DNA of 64,000 bases from Cepaea nemoralis (Eukaryota; Mollusca; Gastropoda; Stylommatophora; Helicidae). The stretch spans positions 548,001 through 612,000 of the forward strand of contig JACEFZ010026849.1 of NCBI GenBank assembly GCA_014155875.1, given 5' to 3'. Below, piece after piece: positions 9,991-20,847 of the stretch. A model generated the notes under the pieces. The model did not search any database, was not told the origin of the DNA, and was given only the letters and a program-made list of their open reading frames with translations. A program made the position numbers and the translations under genes. Numbering within the stretch: the stretch's first letter is position 1; every line of letters begins with the position of its first letter.

Positions 9991-10225
9991 TAAGTCATAA
10001 TGTAACACACACAACAGAAAGTAACCAGGTCATAATTTAACACACACAACAGAAAGTAACCAGATCAAAATTTAACACGCACAACATAAAGTAACCAGGT
10101 CATAATTTAACACACACAAAAGAAAGTAACCAGGTCATAATTTAACATACACAACAGAAAGTAACCATGTCATAATTTAACACACACAACAGACAGTAGC
10201 CATGGTCATCATTTAACACAGGTTA
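9985..10225. repeat. 35-bp tandem array, about 7 units
   Basis: The unit is roughly AGGTCATAATTTAACACACA followed by CAACAGAAAGTAACC. Most units differ by single bases. It begins at the 3' end of the SINE, a common place for satellites to arise. Confidence 0.9.
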
Positions 10226-10259
10226 TAAAGAATGAATGACATTAGGCTCAGGTCAGTAC

Positions 10260-10504
10260 CACTTCCTCCATAGTTTTAGCTATTTCTTTGTCAGCAGACT
10301 CCAACCCAATGCCCAGGGATACATCTGATATGCAATGGCTTATCTGATGACTCTGGATGGACTTGTTTTCTGGGCTCTCAACCTTAAGAACTGTATGTTT
10401 TTGTTTCATCTGATGTTTAAATTGATAGGAAGGTAATCCCCCAGCAGACACTGATGTAGGAATGTGAAGTGTTGGACCTTCACAAGTCTGTGACCATGGT
10501 ATAA
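10260..10504 (-). CDS. possible cassette exon of the RLD gene
   Basis: An 81-codon open stretch with a good acceptor (TTCCCATCTAG) and a GTACTG donor. It reads like a disordered protein segment (SVSAGGLPSYQFKHQMKQKH). It needs an incoming phase-1 exon, but exons 16 and 17 already join in phase 0 without it. It is either an alternative exon used with an unseen partner or a chance ORF. Confidence 0.3.
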
Positions 10505-10607
10505 CTAGATGGGAAGGTAAACTCCTTTCCTTGCTGCCTTTTCTTCACAGGCAAATCTCAGGTATTTATTTTGCTAGGCTCAGTACAACCCAGGGTGGTA
10601 TTAAGTC

Positions 10608-10770
10608 AAGTAAGACAGAGGCAGACCCAGAGAAATGATGCTGGATGGATTGAGACAGTGGCATGGAGGAATATCATCAGCAGAGTTGATCCAGAACACC
10701 AAAGACGGAGATCTGTGGAGAGACATGAATGCCTATGCCAGCTGGCAGGGCACTTGATGATGATGATATT
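10608..10770 (+). mobile_element. RTE-like LINE 3' end fragment
   Basis: Matches the 3' end of the LINE at 38192-39490 (AGAAATGATGCTGGATGGAT, ATCCAGAACACCAAAG) and ends in the family's (TGA)n tail. 5'-truncated. Confidence 0.8.
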
Positions 10771-10827
10771 ACCAAGAAAAAGTGTATGTAAGGGGGTTTA
10801 GGGATGAGGCAGGGGTCGGGGAAGGAT

Positions 10828-10860
10828 GAGAGAGAGAGAGAGAAAAAGAGAGAGAGAGAT
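10828..10860. repeat. (GA)n microsatellite
   Basis: Short GA-rich run. Confidence 0.85.
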
Positions 10861-11404
10861 AAGCAAAGCAAGTAGAACAAGTTTGGAAACTACTGAGAAT
10901 ATAAAGTACTTGAAAACTCTAATAAATTACTATATACCCAGGAGTGATTGGCATCATTCAAGAGAAGTTATGTACTGAATGAGTTACACATGCACAAAAC
11001 TCCACTGAGAGGACCAACTGAAAATAATAATAATCCAGAACCTAATCATTAGATGGATGGATTTAACCCAATACAACTTGTAAACTTGCTGTTTTGAAGA
11101 ATAAAAAGTGAACAGTATCCGAACAAAAACAATTAAAACCTTCTGTCTGATAAAGTAAGTAAAGTAAAGGTCCCTTACGGTGCCACTTATAGAAGAACAG
11201 AAAAAAGTAATCAAACAATTATAACATGAATTAAAATAATTTAAACATTGGGAAAAAATGTTAAAGTCCAGGTCCTAAACTACTTTAATAAGATAATATT
11301 TTAAGTGGCAAAAGTACAGATGAACTGTGTGATAGTGTGACACAAAGTATGTGATCAAAAATCCAAAAGTACAAAAACATAACGATCAGTAAAAGAGAAC
11401 TTAC

Positions 11405-11471
11405 ATGACTACAGAGTTGCTGCAGCTCTTTGTTTGTACCAGTATCAGAAGGAGCCAGTTCTTGAACTAAC
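11405..11471 (-). CDS. RLD gene exon 16
   Basis: Acceptor TTTTGTCAG before 11471, donor GTAAGT after 11405. The first base completes Lys with exon 15, then 22 codons: LVQELAPSDTGTNKELQQLC plus SH. Confidence 0.85.
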
Positions 11472-11675
11472 CTGACAAAAACAAACAAAATAATAGTCAA
11501 CACATTCTTTCTCTACACTGTCCTCTTCATTTATAAAATAAACAAAACCAGCACAATTTGTTTCTTTAGAATAGGGAAAACGCATGTTTGTACTAACGTA
11601 ACAGTAAAAGGTTAAGGTAAATTCCATAACAGATACTGAGGTAAGGTGTCCAGTGACAAGACTAACTGTATGCAT

Positions 11676-11757
11676 GATACATTAATATCACACACCAAGA
11701 TGATACATTAATATCACCCAACGAGATGATACATTAATATCACCCACCAAGTATCGA
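11676..11757. repeat. 27-bp tandem repeat, 3 units
   Basis: Three units of GATGATACATTAATATCACx plus a variable CCAxCAA spacer. Confidence 0.8.
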
Positions 11758-12284
11758 TCAGTCTAATACACAGGGCCAGCACCAAATATCCAATATGTCT
11801 CAGAAAAGTGGCCCTTAATTTTTTATAACTATCACAAGTAAGTAAATGGAGAAGATTAAATCAGAGGAAATCATAACTTTAAATTTAAAACATCACTATT
11901 TCATTCATGTGATATATTTGTTGATCTCTTCAGTGATGAGGATTACAAACGGCGGATGGAAGGTTGCAAAGTTAAAGACTGTTTACCAACATGCATAGAC
12001 TCTCCATGATGTCCTAAGTCATTCGTCATCTAGGGTTCAGTCCCGTGTCATGTTTTTTTAGGGACCATTCCTTCAATTTATTAACTTTTCTATACAACTA
12101 TATCTTTTAATATGTCATAACAATTTCAGCTTCTTTAAGGTGTTTAGGACCCAACTATCTTGGACATTTAGTTTGCTCATACTTCACAGCCTTTCTTTCT
12201 TTCTATTAAAGACACTCTCAGCATCTTACTATTGCTATAAATATTATTTATGAAACAAAATGAACTTTAGACACGTCAATATTT

Positions 12285-12460
12285 ATCCAGGAGGAGAAGG
12301 CAAACACACAGTGGATCATGTTCTCCAAGACTGTCAGCTCTAGGAGATGAGCAGAGTGGTGATATGGTCTTTCTTAACCCTACTGAGAGAAAATGTTCAA
12401 TAAGGAAACTGACTATCAACTTGATAAGATAAATCCACATGGTTATATGACAGAAAATGA
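12285..12460 (+). mobile_element. LINE C-terminal fragment (weak)
   Basis: Encodes EEGKHTVDHVLQDCQL, resembling the Cys/His motif after the RNase H in I/R1-type LINEs, then stops. Very short. Confidence 0.35.
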
Positions 12461-12480
12461 AGAATATTACTACAAAAAAA

Positions 12481-12724
12481 AGTTAGTTGACATCCTTTAC
12501 AGGATGTCACAGTCGACTCCAGCATTTTTTGGCAGTTTGTAATTTCTTGGCAAGTTTATGTTCAGTAATTTGCCACTGCTTTCTGAATGACCAGCACTCA
12601 TACCATTTTATAAACACCAATGCAAAGTGGTCTGCTGTCAAATCGCCCGCAGGTGTGTTTCGAATGCGGTATGTGGGATTACGAACTGCTTTCATAACCC
12701 CTTTGCCGTGGAGCCGGCAGAACA
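12481..12724 (-). repeat. SINE, head A with shared tail
   Basis: Reverse copy of the unit at 40908. Head GCTCCACGGCAAAGGGGTTA with a tRNA-like box B (GCATTCGAAACACACC), tail ending GACATCCTGTAAAGGATGTC. Confidence 0.75.
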
Positions 12725-12749
12725 TTACTATTAAGTTGAAAAAGTTAAA

Positions 12750-12990
12750 GGTGAGAGCACTGACTTAATTGCATTGGGTTTTATCCCATCTGGCTCAGTC
12801 ATAGCATGGCAAGCTGCCTGCAGAGCAGAGCATTGCACACAGCACCAACTCCACTGCTCTGGCACTGACCTCCAGGGATCTCAAGAAAAATTGCACTTGA
12901 GGTCTGAACGATGCGATCTTAAAACAAACCCATGACCTTCAAATGACTTGACTATTTCGCCATGGAAACTCCCCCACCAGCTTGGGTATG
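12750..12990 (-). repeat. SINE family 4 (tRNA-like head)
   Basis: Same family as 26690-26905. Read on the minus strand it begins GGGGGAGTTTCCATGGCGAA and has a box B-like GTTTTAAGATCGC. Confidence 0.6.
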
Positions 12991-13332
12991 TGAGACATCA
13001 CGGCCTCTTGATATTGAGTAAGCCAAGCAAATTTAAAGTGTCTGATCAGGTAGGAAGTAATGGATAAATATATGGTCAGCTGCTTAAAAAGACTAACTGA
13101 AAAATATGTTCTTCTCTCTCCACTGTCCAAAACATGATATGTCCACCGCGCAGTGCAAAAGAAAATGAAACCTTATGATATTGTATAGCTGAAACACACT
13201 CATCCACAAAACCTACAGCCCCCCACCTTCTTGATTTGTTATTGAGATGACTTATGGGAAACTAAATCTTTGACATCCATGCAGAAGGCAAGAATACTTA
13301 CACCAAAATGTCTTGTTTTAAACACTTACCTG

Positions 13333-13612
13333 AGAGGTCAGCATGGCAAAATGGATAACAGCACTCACATTAAAACTTACAGTGTGCTGATGCCAAAGTA
13401 GCGGGTTCAACCCCAACACTGGTCAGTTGGACTAAACTGTTGATTTCTCATCCTTGACTTGGGAATGTGAATTACAAGTACCTCAGAATTCTTAGTGGGC
13501 TTCGCATGATGGCGAGGGACACCGGTAATAGGGAAAGCTCATCCACACACAGAAATCAATCAGGTGCACTAGATGTAGTTACATGTATATGGACTACGCT
13601 TGAGTTCAAAGT
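13333..13612 (+). repeat. tRNA-derived SINE, family 1
   Basis: AGGTCAGCATGGCAAAATGG head, GGGTTCAACCCCAACAC box B, and a GAGTTCAAAGTGAGC 3' end. Ends about 30 bp from the exon 15 donor. Confidence 0.8.
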
Positions 13613-13639
13613 GAGCGATCGTTTAAAAAAAACATTTAC

Positions 13640-13740
13640 TTGATATGATGTTGTATGAGTTGAGCACAGAGACTGACGATTTCCTCTTGTTCCATGCTGC
13701 CCATTCTCTCTGTAACCATTCTCAATCTGTAGTACAGTGC
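13640..13740 (-). CDS. RLD gene exon 15
   Basis: Acceptor GGCATTTCAG before 13740, donor GTAAAT after 13640. Thirty-three codons plus two bases, with RMVTERMGSMEQEEIVSLCA. Amphipathic helix character. Confidence 0.88.
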
Positions 13741-13932
13741 CTGAAATGCCACAAATATGAGCACAATTAGACAGTTCAATGTCTAAAACATGACAGCATA
13801 GTTTTACAAGCACATCAAATAATCACAAAGCAGATACAACACTAAAAATGCAAAAGATCTCTTAGCAAAAGATGGATAAATTACATACTGGAGGTAATAA
13901 ACACCATGGTGTATGAGGCACAATCTTTACAC

Positions 13933-14429
13933 TGGCACCTTGCTGTCTTGACAGACAACAGTTTGTTACATTGTGTGTCAAAAAAGGCATAATAACTACA
14001 ATCAGACCATAGATGGAGTTATACATCTCTATAGCACAAAACCTGGGCTGAATGTAGAGATCATGTGTTGCCCATGTAGCATGATACTTCTCTCGGCCTG
14101 CCTAGTTCACTCCAGAGAAGAGGTAACATCAATACATCTGGAACGAGACAAGCTGAAGAAGCTGCTGGATCAACAAAGCAATGCTCAAACTGTCCACCTG
14201 CCAGAGGTTCGACAGTAGACCAGTTGCCAACAAAGGCTTAGGACCAGGTCTGTCCTAGCATGACATTTAGTATTAGGTTGCATTTCCTCGCACCATGATA
14301 AGGCTTGTACCCTCCCAATTGTGCTCCTCCGCCTGAAGTCAGCGGCACAATGTGGGCTGTTGGGTTTGGTGAGCAGTGCTAACAGAAAGCAGGTAGTACT
14401 CAATCATATCTGAGAAGACTTGACTGGAG
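13933..14429 (-). repeat. 500-bp retroposon (tail shared with a LINE)
   Basis: Same family as 19062, 34180 and 51686. On the minus strand it begins near TCAGATATGATTGAG and ends CTGTCAAGACAGCAAGGTGCC. See the LINE end at 31437-31486 for the shared tail. Confidence 0.75.
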
Positions 14430-14689
14430 AGGTACATTCATTAGACTTAATGGAAAGCATAAAATAAAATATTAAACTTGATATGGTGAAATAATAATAA
14501 CACTGATGTATAGCTAACATCTGACCAAGAGCGAAGACATCATGATTGTTTACAAGCAGACAGTTTTGAGATGGACCTTGGCAGATCATGGATGAATTAC
14601 TCTGAGACTTTTTGATATTGTATATAACAGTATATAGGTTTTTCTAGAAGATATACTTAATAGGCAACACCAGTATAATACTTACACCT

Positions 14690-14910
14690 ACTAGTCATGA
14701 AAGTTTAGAGAGAACAATCATGGAGGGGTATATGCCCGGGAAGAGAAGAGGAAGGCCAAAAAGAAGGTGGGTGCAGGATGTGGCGGATGATCTCCAGATG
14801 GCTGTATCAGATGTGGGACATCTTGCTTATAAATGAACAGTTTTCTGGATGGATGTTACGGGAACAAAGTTCTGCAAAGGACATGCTACTGAATGAATGA
14901 ATGAACTAGT
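14690..14910 (+). mobile_element. LINE 3' end fragment, (GAAT)n tail
   Basis: Matches 48000-48290: ATCATGGAGGGGTATATGCC, AGAGGAAGGCCAAA, GCAAAGGACATGCTACTGAA, then (TGAA)n. Encodes the RGRPK motif common at LINE C-termini. Confidence 0.7.
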
Positions 14911-15036
14911 TCCACAATGACCTGATTAATTACATAAGACTTGTATAAAATCAAACAGTCGGAGATGAAGAAATTAGTAAAGGCGTAGCCAGTATATGTG
15001 CGTACATATTAATTTATAAATAATTATTCTCTAGAG

Positions 15037-15606
15037 CAGTGGTTCTCAACCCTATTTGGCCTGTGCACCCCTTCACCATATGTTCAGAATGTCATCCCCC
15101 CTCCCCCTTTTTTTCACCCTGGGAAGGTTAACCCGGTCAACAAATGCCAGCAGAAGTCAGATGTGTCTGCCTAACGGCGCAAGAATGCAGCTCTGCTGTA
15201 AACAGGCAAAACGTAATCATATCCACACACAAAAAACCACCCTCTGGATGAACGCAGAAGAAGAAGAAAATCCCCCCCCCCCCCCAATTTGTATTTCCTC
15301 CCTATAAATCCCCCCCCCCCTCCCCTTCACAGTATACGTAAAAATGGAAGCTAACTTTAATAACACATACTAGAACAAGTCTAGATGCCTACATAAAATG
15401 TGATTTGCGGGTCTACTTACATTATAAAACAAACTTCAGAAGGGTGAGAAGTACAGAACCGTAAAGTATGGACGGAAAAACAATATCAAGTAATCGGTTC
15501 GTGTATTAACACGATCTTGAAATAATCTTAATTCCACCCTGGAAACCCTAAAATTCCCCCCTGGGAGGGGGGGGGGGGGAAATTCCCCACTAGTTGAGAT
15601 CAATTG
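15037..15606. mobile_element. hAT-type MITE with a nested GAA-SINE
   Basis: Left end CAGTGGTTCTCAACC, a typical hAT terminal repeat; right end is a decayed inverted copy (AGTTGAGATCAATTG). 8-bp target duplication CTCTAGAG (15029-15036) / CTCTAGAA (15607-15614). Contains long C and G runs and the GAA-SINE at 15119-15271. No transposase. Confidence 0.8.
15119..15271 (+). repeat. GAA-SINE nested in the MITE
   Basis: GGGAAGGTTAACCCGGTCAA start and GGATGAACGCAGAAGAAGAA end. Younger than the MITE it interrupts. Confidence 0.85.
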
Positions 15607-15631
15607 CTCTAGAAGAAGGGCATTTACTCAC

Positions 15632-15739
15632 CTGCACTATGTTGTCATCAATACAACTAATATGTCCAGCTGTTTGCCAGTCCCCAAGATCAACACTCTT
15701 TTGGAGGCAGAAACTGGTCTCACAAATGTTGTCCAATGT
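15632..15739 (-). CDS. RLD gene exon 14
   Basis: Acceptor AACTTCTAG before 15739, donor GTGAGT after 15632. Phase 0 at both ends, 36 codons: ICETSFCLQKSVDLGDWQTA then GHISCIDDNIVQ. Reads like helical-repeat sequence; no family assigned. Confidence 0.88.
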
Positions 15740-16295
15740 CTAGAAGTTTCCAGGAAAATGGAGACATATAATCAATACCTTTATTGTTATTACAAGACAA
15801 ATAATGTTTCACTGTTTCATGAGGTCTACGACAACACAGTAAAGTGTAAATGTAAAGATAGTCCTAAGGCAGATACTGCGAGTGTGGTGCACAGTGTTAG
15901 TTAGGCCTTCACATATATCAGGACAAAATGTGGCATGAGTGAAAACCAAATACTGACATTTCTATCTTACAGGGACTCACATGGATATACTGTCCGGGTC
16001 TTAAAGGAGTGCGAGAGCAAGAGCAAGCAGATTTACAAGATGCGATAGCACCAGTTTAAACACTTCGAAAAACATTCTAAAGACTACCTCTGAATGAATG
16101 CCAGCTGATGATACAATGATGGATGAACAACACATTTAAGGATGCGTGAACTTGAACTTGAGTGTGAGTCTTGTGAGAAGGGACATGTGAGAGAAAGAAT
16201 ACAATATATTTACAACCAGCATGTTACTGGAACAATCAGCACCTACACTGTATAACTTCTGCTGTGAGAGATAGGTTTGCATGGTGTGCTATGTT

Positions 16296-16341
16296 GTTGA
16301 TTCAATCAATTAATTAATCAATCAATCAATCGATCGATCAG

Positions 16342-16392
<51 letters not shown>
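16296..16392. repeat. (ATCA)n microsatellite
   Basis: Long run of ATCA units with a few CGAT variants. Confidence 0.95.
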
Positions 16393-16394
16393 TA

Positions 16395-16600
16395 TTAGGC
16401 CACAGCATAAGGAAGTGGGGAAGCAATTGCCTTCTCAGATAATATCCAGAAAATACTCTGATACACATTTTCTGCCACTGGGTCAACCACATAGCCATAC
16501 TAGTCAGAAAAAAAGAATCGTGCCACAGCTGGAAATTAAACCCAAAACAGTGTCTTGAAAAACAAGCACACCTACCCCTACACTACCACTGCTCTAGGAA
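16395..16600 (-). repeat. tRNA-like SINE (single copy seen)
   Basis: On the minus strand the head GCAGTGGTAGTGTAGGGGTA and a GGGTTTAATTTCC box-B-like element suggest a tRNA-derived head. Confidence 0.4.
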
Positions 16601-16856
16601 AGAGTAATTAATTAAACATGAACCCAATGTCTTTTCCTAATATTTTATTGTCTAATTTGTCTGCTAAGCATATAGTTTGCAATTGTATAGGACAGGGCCT
16701 AGAAGTAAGACAGGAAATAAAGACAGAGAACAAGCCAAAGTTTGAGTGTGTATGTACAGATAAAAACAAAAACTGATAAGACATGAAGATAAATATGTAA
16801 CTGAATATAAAACTGAAAGGGTGCAGGAATTAATTATACGCATCAAACATCAATGA

Positions 16857-17015
16857 GAGCTGCAGTAGCTAAGTGGCCAGCACAACTGCCTGCCCGCCTG
16901 TTGGTCAGGTGATCACATCCCCATCGAAGCAGATTTTAAATATTGATCTGGTACTCAAAGGTTAGTTGCTTATCTTTTACAGAATGTCGCTGTCAACCGC
17001 AGCTTTTTTGTGTAT
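16857..17015 (+). repeat. SINE family 2 head joined to a reversed SINE tail
   Basis: Head GCAGTAGCTAAGTGGCCAGC with TGATCACATCCCCATCGAAG to about 16960. Then comes an inverted SINE tail (TTTTACAGAATGTCGCTGTC). Two partial insertions abut. Confidence 0.5.
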
Positions 17016-17188
17016 ATAATTATAGGAACTGCGGTATATACCATACGCATATGTACATTTAAGGCAGTATGAATTTTTCATTATGTGTGTAGATGTATGT
17101 ATGTGCACTCACACATGTCAGTCCATCCAGACTTTAGGATTTTGTTGGTACACACATAAAGGAGCACAGAAAGTTAGTTTCGTTATCA

Positions 17189-17790
17189 TTGCCATCATAC
17201 TTCAATGCAAAGGCTAATGGACGAGTCTTGAAAAAGGAGAGTCTGGCATATGAGACTACGACCTCCAGCATGAGAATGGAGGTGGAAGCAGTAACAGTGG
17301 CATTCCGTTGGTTAGAGGAGACTACTGCAACACACATTGTATTCATTACAGATTCAAACAGTATGCTTAGTAAGGTGGAGAAAGAAATGTTTCGTGTGGA
17401 ATGGCTATCGTCGCTTCAGAGGTCACAGATTGTGAGAATTGTACGCATATTTTGCCCTGGCCATGTGGGGGTGCAGGGGAATGAACAGGCTGAGAGGCTG
17501 GCAGGGAATGCACCTCTTGGTGGTAGATTACCTATGGACAAGGGGGAGGTAGTTGTACGCTTGAGGGACCAGGTGGAGAAGGCGGGGGAACAGATTGAGA
17601 ACCTATATATAGAAAAAAAGAGAATGCTGGGGATTGGCAGGGACTCTGGAAGAATCTCAAAAATGAGAGGGAAGACCAGGTGAACTTTAAATCAGATAGC
17701 GGTGGGAACGATTAGTATGACTCTTCACTGGCTGTTGAACGAGGGGATGGAGCACGTATGGGAATGTCCTCAACTCAACCACCATACTTA
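17189..17790 (+). mobile_element. LINE RNase-H fragment (R1/I-like)
   Basis: Encodes the same RNase H as the LINE at 59798-60680: SMRMEVEAVTVAFRWLEETT, FITDSNS, and CPGHVGVQGNEQAERLAGNA. The first catalytic Asp strand is missing (5' truncation). This copy keeps HVGVQGNEQAE, which is damaged in the other. Confidence 0.85.
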
Positions 17791-17969
17791 GGTGCACACA
17801 TCATTGCTATTTAATATTCGTCCACTATGGCCAACCTTTCACTAGCACCCAATCATGCATTTTGCGTACGGCCACCGGAGCACTCCTTAGTTTTCACTCT
17901 CAGACCACCAGCACATCTCCATTGCTTCCAGTTTCCTGCCTTAGTTACCATCCTCTACCCCGGTCACCA

Positions 17970-18594
17970 GGCCTATATAAGAGTAGCAAGGCCCTATTCA
18001 TGTCAGTATCACCCGGTCACCATGCCTATATAAGAGTAGCAAGGCCCTATTCATGTCAGTATCACCCGGTCACCATGCCTATATAAGAGTAGCAAGGCCT
18101 TTTTCATGTCAGTATCACCCGGTCACCATGCCTATATAAGAGTAGCAAGGCCTTTTTCATGTCAGTATCACCCGGTCACCATGCCTATATAAGAGTAGCA
18201 AGGCCCTTTTCATGTCAGTATCACCCGGTCACCATGCCTATATAAGAGTAGCAAGGCCCTATTCATGTCAGTATCACCCGGTCACCATGCCTATATAAGA
18301 GTAGCAAGGCCCTTTTCATGTCAGTATCACCCGGTCACCATGCCTATATAAGAGTAGCAAGGCCCTTTTCATGTCAGTATCACCCGGTCACCAGGCCTAT
18401 ATAAGAGTAGCAAGGCCTTTTTCATGTCAGTATAACCCGGTCACCATGCCTATATAAGAGTAGCAAGGCCCTATTCATGTCAGTATCACCCGGTCACCAT
18501 GCCTATATAAGAGTAGCAAGGCCCTATTCATGTCAGTATCACCCGGTCACCATGCCTATATAAGAGTAGCAAGGCCCTTTTCATGTCAGTATCA
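17970..18594. repeat. 53-bp satellite, 12 units, each with TATATAAG
   Basis: The unit starts CCTATATAAGAGTAGCAAGG and includes CATGTCAGTATCACCCGGTC. Units differ at only a few positions (CCCTATT / CCCTTTT / CCTTTTT; CACCATG / CACCAGG). A CCCAATCA lies about 120 bp upstream. The TATA motif recurs every 53 bp. Confidence 0.95.
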
Positions 18595-18845
18595 CAACCT
18601 GGGATTCTGAGATGAGTAGCACATAATATTTTTCAAATTTTCATTTTCTCTTCATTGTTATCATTGTTCTCATCTTCTTATTCTTCTAATCCTGTTCTTA
18701 TGCCGTAATGTAGTCATCGGAGGATTTTCTCAGCGGTTATATGTTGTGTTTTGTGTATGTATTTGTGTGGGGATGAAGGCTAGTCACTGCAATGTCCTTG
18801 TATTGTTTCATAATTATGTTCTATAAAGCTGCATTACTTTGTGTT

Positions 18846-19045
18846 ATTTTATATTGTTTAGCTTTTTTGTGATTTTTTGGCAAGTTTATATTCAGTAGTT
18901 TGCCGTTGATATCTGAACAACCAGCACTCATACTATTGTATGAAAACCAGTGCCAGGCAGTCTGCTTCCAAACTGTCCACAGCAGTGTTTCAAATGTGGT
19001 ATGTGGGATTGCGAATTGCATTAATAACCCTTATGACACAGTGCT
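18846..19045 (-). repeat. SINE, head A, decayed
   Basis: Reverse copy of the head A SINE: TGGCAAGTTTATATTCAGTA, CAGTGTTTCAAATGTGGTAT, GGGATTGCGAATTGC. Confidence 0.7.
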
Positions 19046-19061
19046 GGTATCTCAAGATGAC

Positions 19062-19556
19062 TGACTGACTGGCACCTTACCGTCTTGATAGATGATAGTA
19101 TGTAAAATGGAGTTATACCTCTCCATAACACAAAACCTGGGCTGAATTTAGAGACCATGTGTTGCCCTTGCAGCATGATGCCTCTCTCTCTCCTTGCCTA
19201 GTTTAATCCAGAGGAAAGGTAACATCAATACGTCTGGAACAAGACAAGCTGCAGAAGCTGCCGGATTAGCAAAGCAATGCTCTAACTGTCCGCCTGTCGG
19301 AGCTTCAATCCTAGACCAGTTGCCAACCAAGGCTTAGGACCTGGTCTGCCCTGCCAAGACAATTAGTCTTTAGGTTGCATTTCCTCGCACTAGGATAAGG
19401 CTTGTACCCTCCCAATTGCGCTCCTCCGCCGAAGCCGTTGGCACAATGTGGGGTGTCGGGTTTGGTAAGCGTCGCCCAACATTTGGCGCTAACAGAAGTA
19501 GGTAGTATGTCTACTGTCATACGGTAGCTCAGTCATATCTAACCAAGACCTGTCTC
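19062..19556 (-). repeat. 500-bp retroposon, longest uninterrupted copy
   Basis: Full-length match to the family at 13933, 34180 and 51686. The minus strand runs from near GGTCTTGGTTAGATATGACT to ACGGTAAGGTGCC. No ORF shared between copies. Confidence 0.75.
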
Positions 19557-19559
19557 AAG

Positions 19560-19735
19560 TTAACCCAGCCCAAAATGGATACCATGGAATGTCCAGACGA
19601 CTGGTGTAATACTGACCACATCAACCATCGAGTGATGATTGGTCTATTAAAAATATGGAAGTAGCACCATATATCTAATATGCTTCATGGTGTGTGAAAG
19701 GGTCCTTTACTGTATCTTTTTCTGTAAACCAAACA
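19560..19735 (+). repeat. SINE family 2, 3' part
   Basis: CCAAAATGGATACCATGGAA, ATCGAGTGATGATTGGTCTA and AAAGGGTCCTTTACTGT match the copies at 23700 and 35230. Confidence 0.6.
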
Positions 19736-19749
19736 TCAATGAATGTCAC

Positions 19750-20045
19750 AGTGCTGGATTGGGATAATTTACAGTACAGTGGTTTGTGAAGTAGGGGTTA
19801 GTGAATGCAGTTTCACAATTTCCCAACATACTGAGCCGCGGGTTTAAAATCAGCTGCAGGCGTTTTGGGAGTAGATAATATTACAATGCTTTCAATGGTA
19901 TGTATGTGTGTATGCTGGTCATTCAGAAAGCAATGACAAATTACTTAATATAAAATTGCATGGTACATCACAAATAGTCAATAAAAGCTGGGGTTGATTG
20001 CAACATAATGTAAAAGGTTATGCAACTAACTTTAAAATAAAAACA
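19750..20045 (+). repeat. SINE, head A with shared tail, decayed
   Basis: GTAGGGGTTAGTGAATGCAG, CGGGTTTAAAATCAGCTGCA, and the tail GGTCATTCAGAAAGCAATGA through ATGTAAAAGGTTATGC. Confidence 0.65.
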
Positions 20046-20402
20046 CTTTAACAATGGTTTGTGTGGGTTTAGTCTCCAGTTGAGGAACTTCATTTCCTAA
20101 TGTTTGCAGCTTTGGAATCAACCGTTCCTCACATAATATGAAATGAATTACGCTGCGTGCCACGTAACACCACTTTGGCAGTATCCATTATGGGATTATT
20201 TTTTTACAATACAAACTGATAAATGTGGACACATGATTCTTAAAGAATCATATGAACTTAAATATTTGAACTGATGCAATCACAAAAAATAAAAAATGTA
20301 AAAAGTTAGTCTTATAAATAAACATTTGTTTGTAAGATTGAAATTAGAAAATAAATGTTAAGATAGATTCAAAACAATGTTTTCCTGTAGTGAATTTGAA
20401 TA

Positions 20403-20832
20403 ACGAAGACACAAACAACAGATTGCATGATTTATTGCCTGGCATATTTCGCTGCATCTCGTCAGGTACATACTGCAGAATTCACACAACTTACGTGAAT
20501 TAACTAGATAAATCCTTCAAGTTGAAATATACACATATTCGCACAGTAATGTCACATATCTACCACGGTAATTTTAAGCTGACTAACATGTCTTTCTGTT
20601 TGCACAATTCTGGCTTGCGTTGATAGATCATAATTGCTTCTGCAAATTGTAACAAGCGAGTATTTTGTGTGTTAAACAACACGCGAAATATGGTGGTCTC
20701 TGTCCACCATATGGCATTTTTCGACAATGTGTCTCCCGATTGAAGACGCCGGGAGCTTCCGGTGTGTCAGCCCCACGAGGCTAGCATCTCCTGTGTGTTG
20801 TATCTTGTTGACCCATTGAGGTATGTGTTCCG
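20403..20832 (-). mobile_element. Penelope-like element, inverted 3' segment
   Basis: Closely matches the reverse complement of 21390-21818 (sparse mismatches by eye). It covers the end of the GIY-YIG ORF and the 3' UTR and lies head-on to the element that follows. Inverted 3'-derived flanks are typical of Penelope insertions. Confidence 0.85.
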
Positions 20833-20847
20833 TTCCTAGATATTCTA

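Noticed and set aside
9985..10225. CRISPR-like look of the short tandem arrays (also 46052, 18000)
   Set aside because: Units abut with no unique spacers, in a eukaryotic intron.
15972..16050. Possible plus-strand terminal exon (acceptor TCTTACAG, DSHGYTVRVLKECESK then a stop)
   Set aside because: Isolated on the other strand with no partner exon; too short to support.
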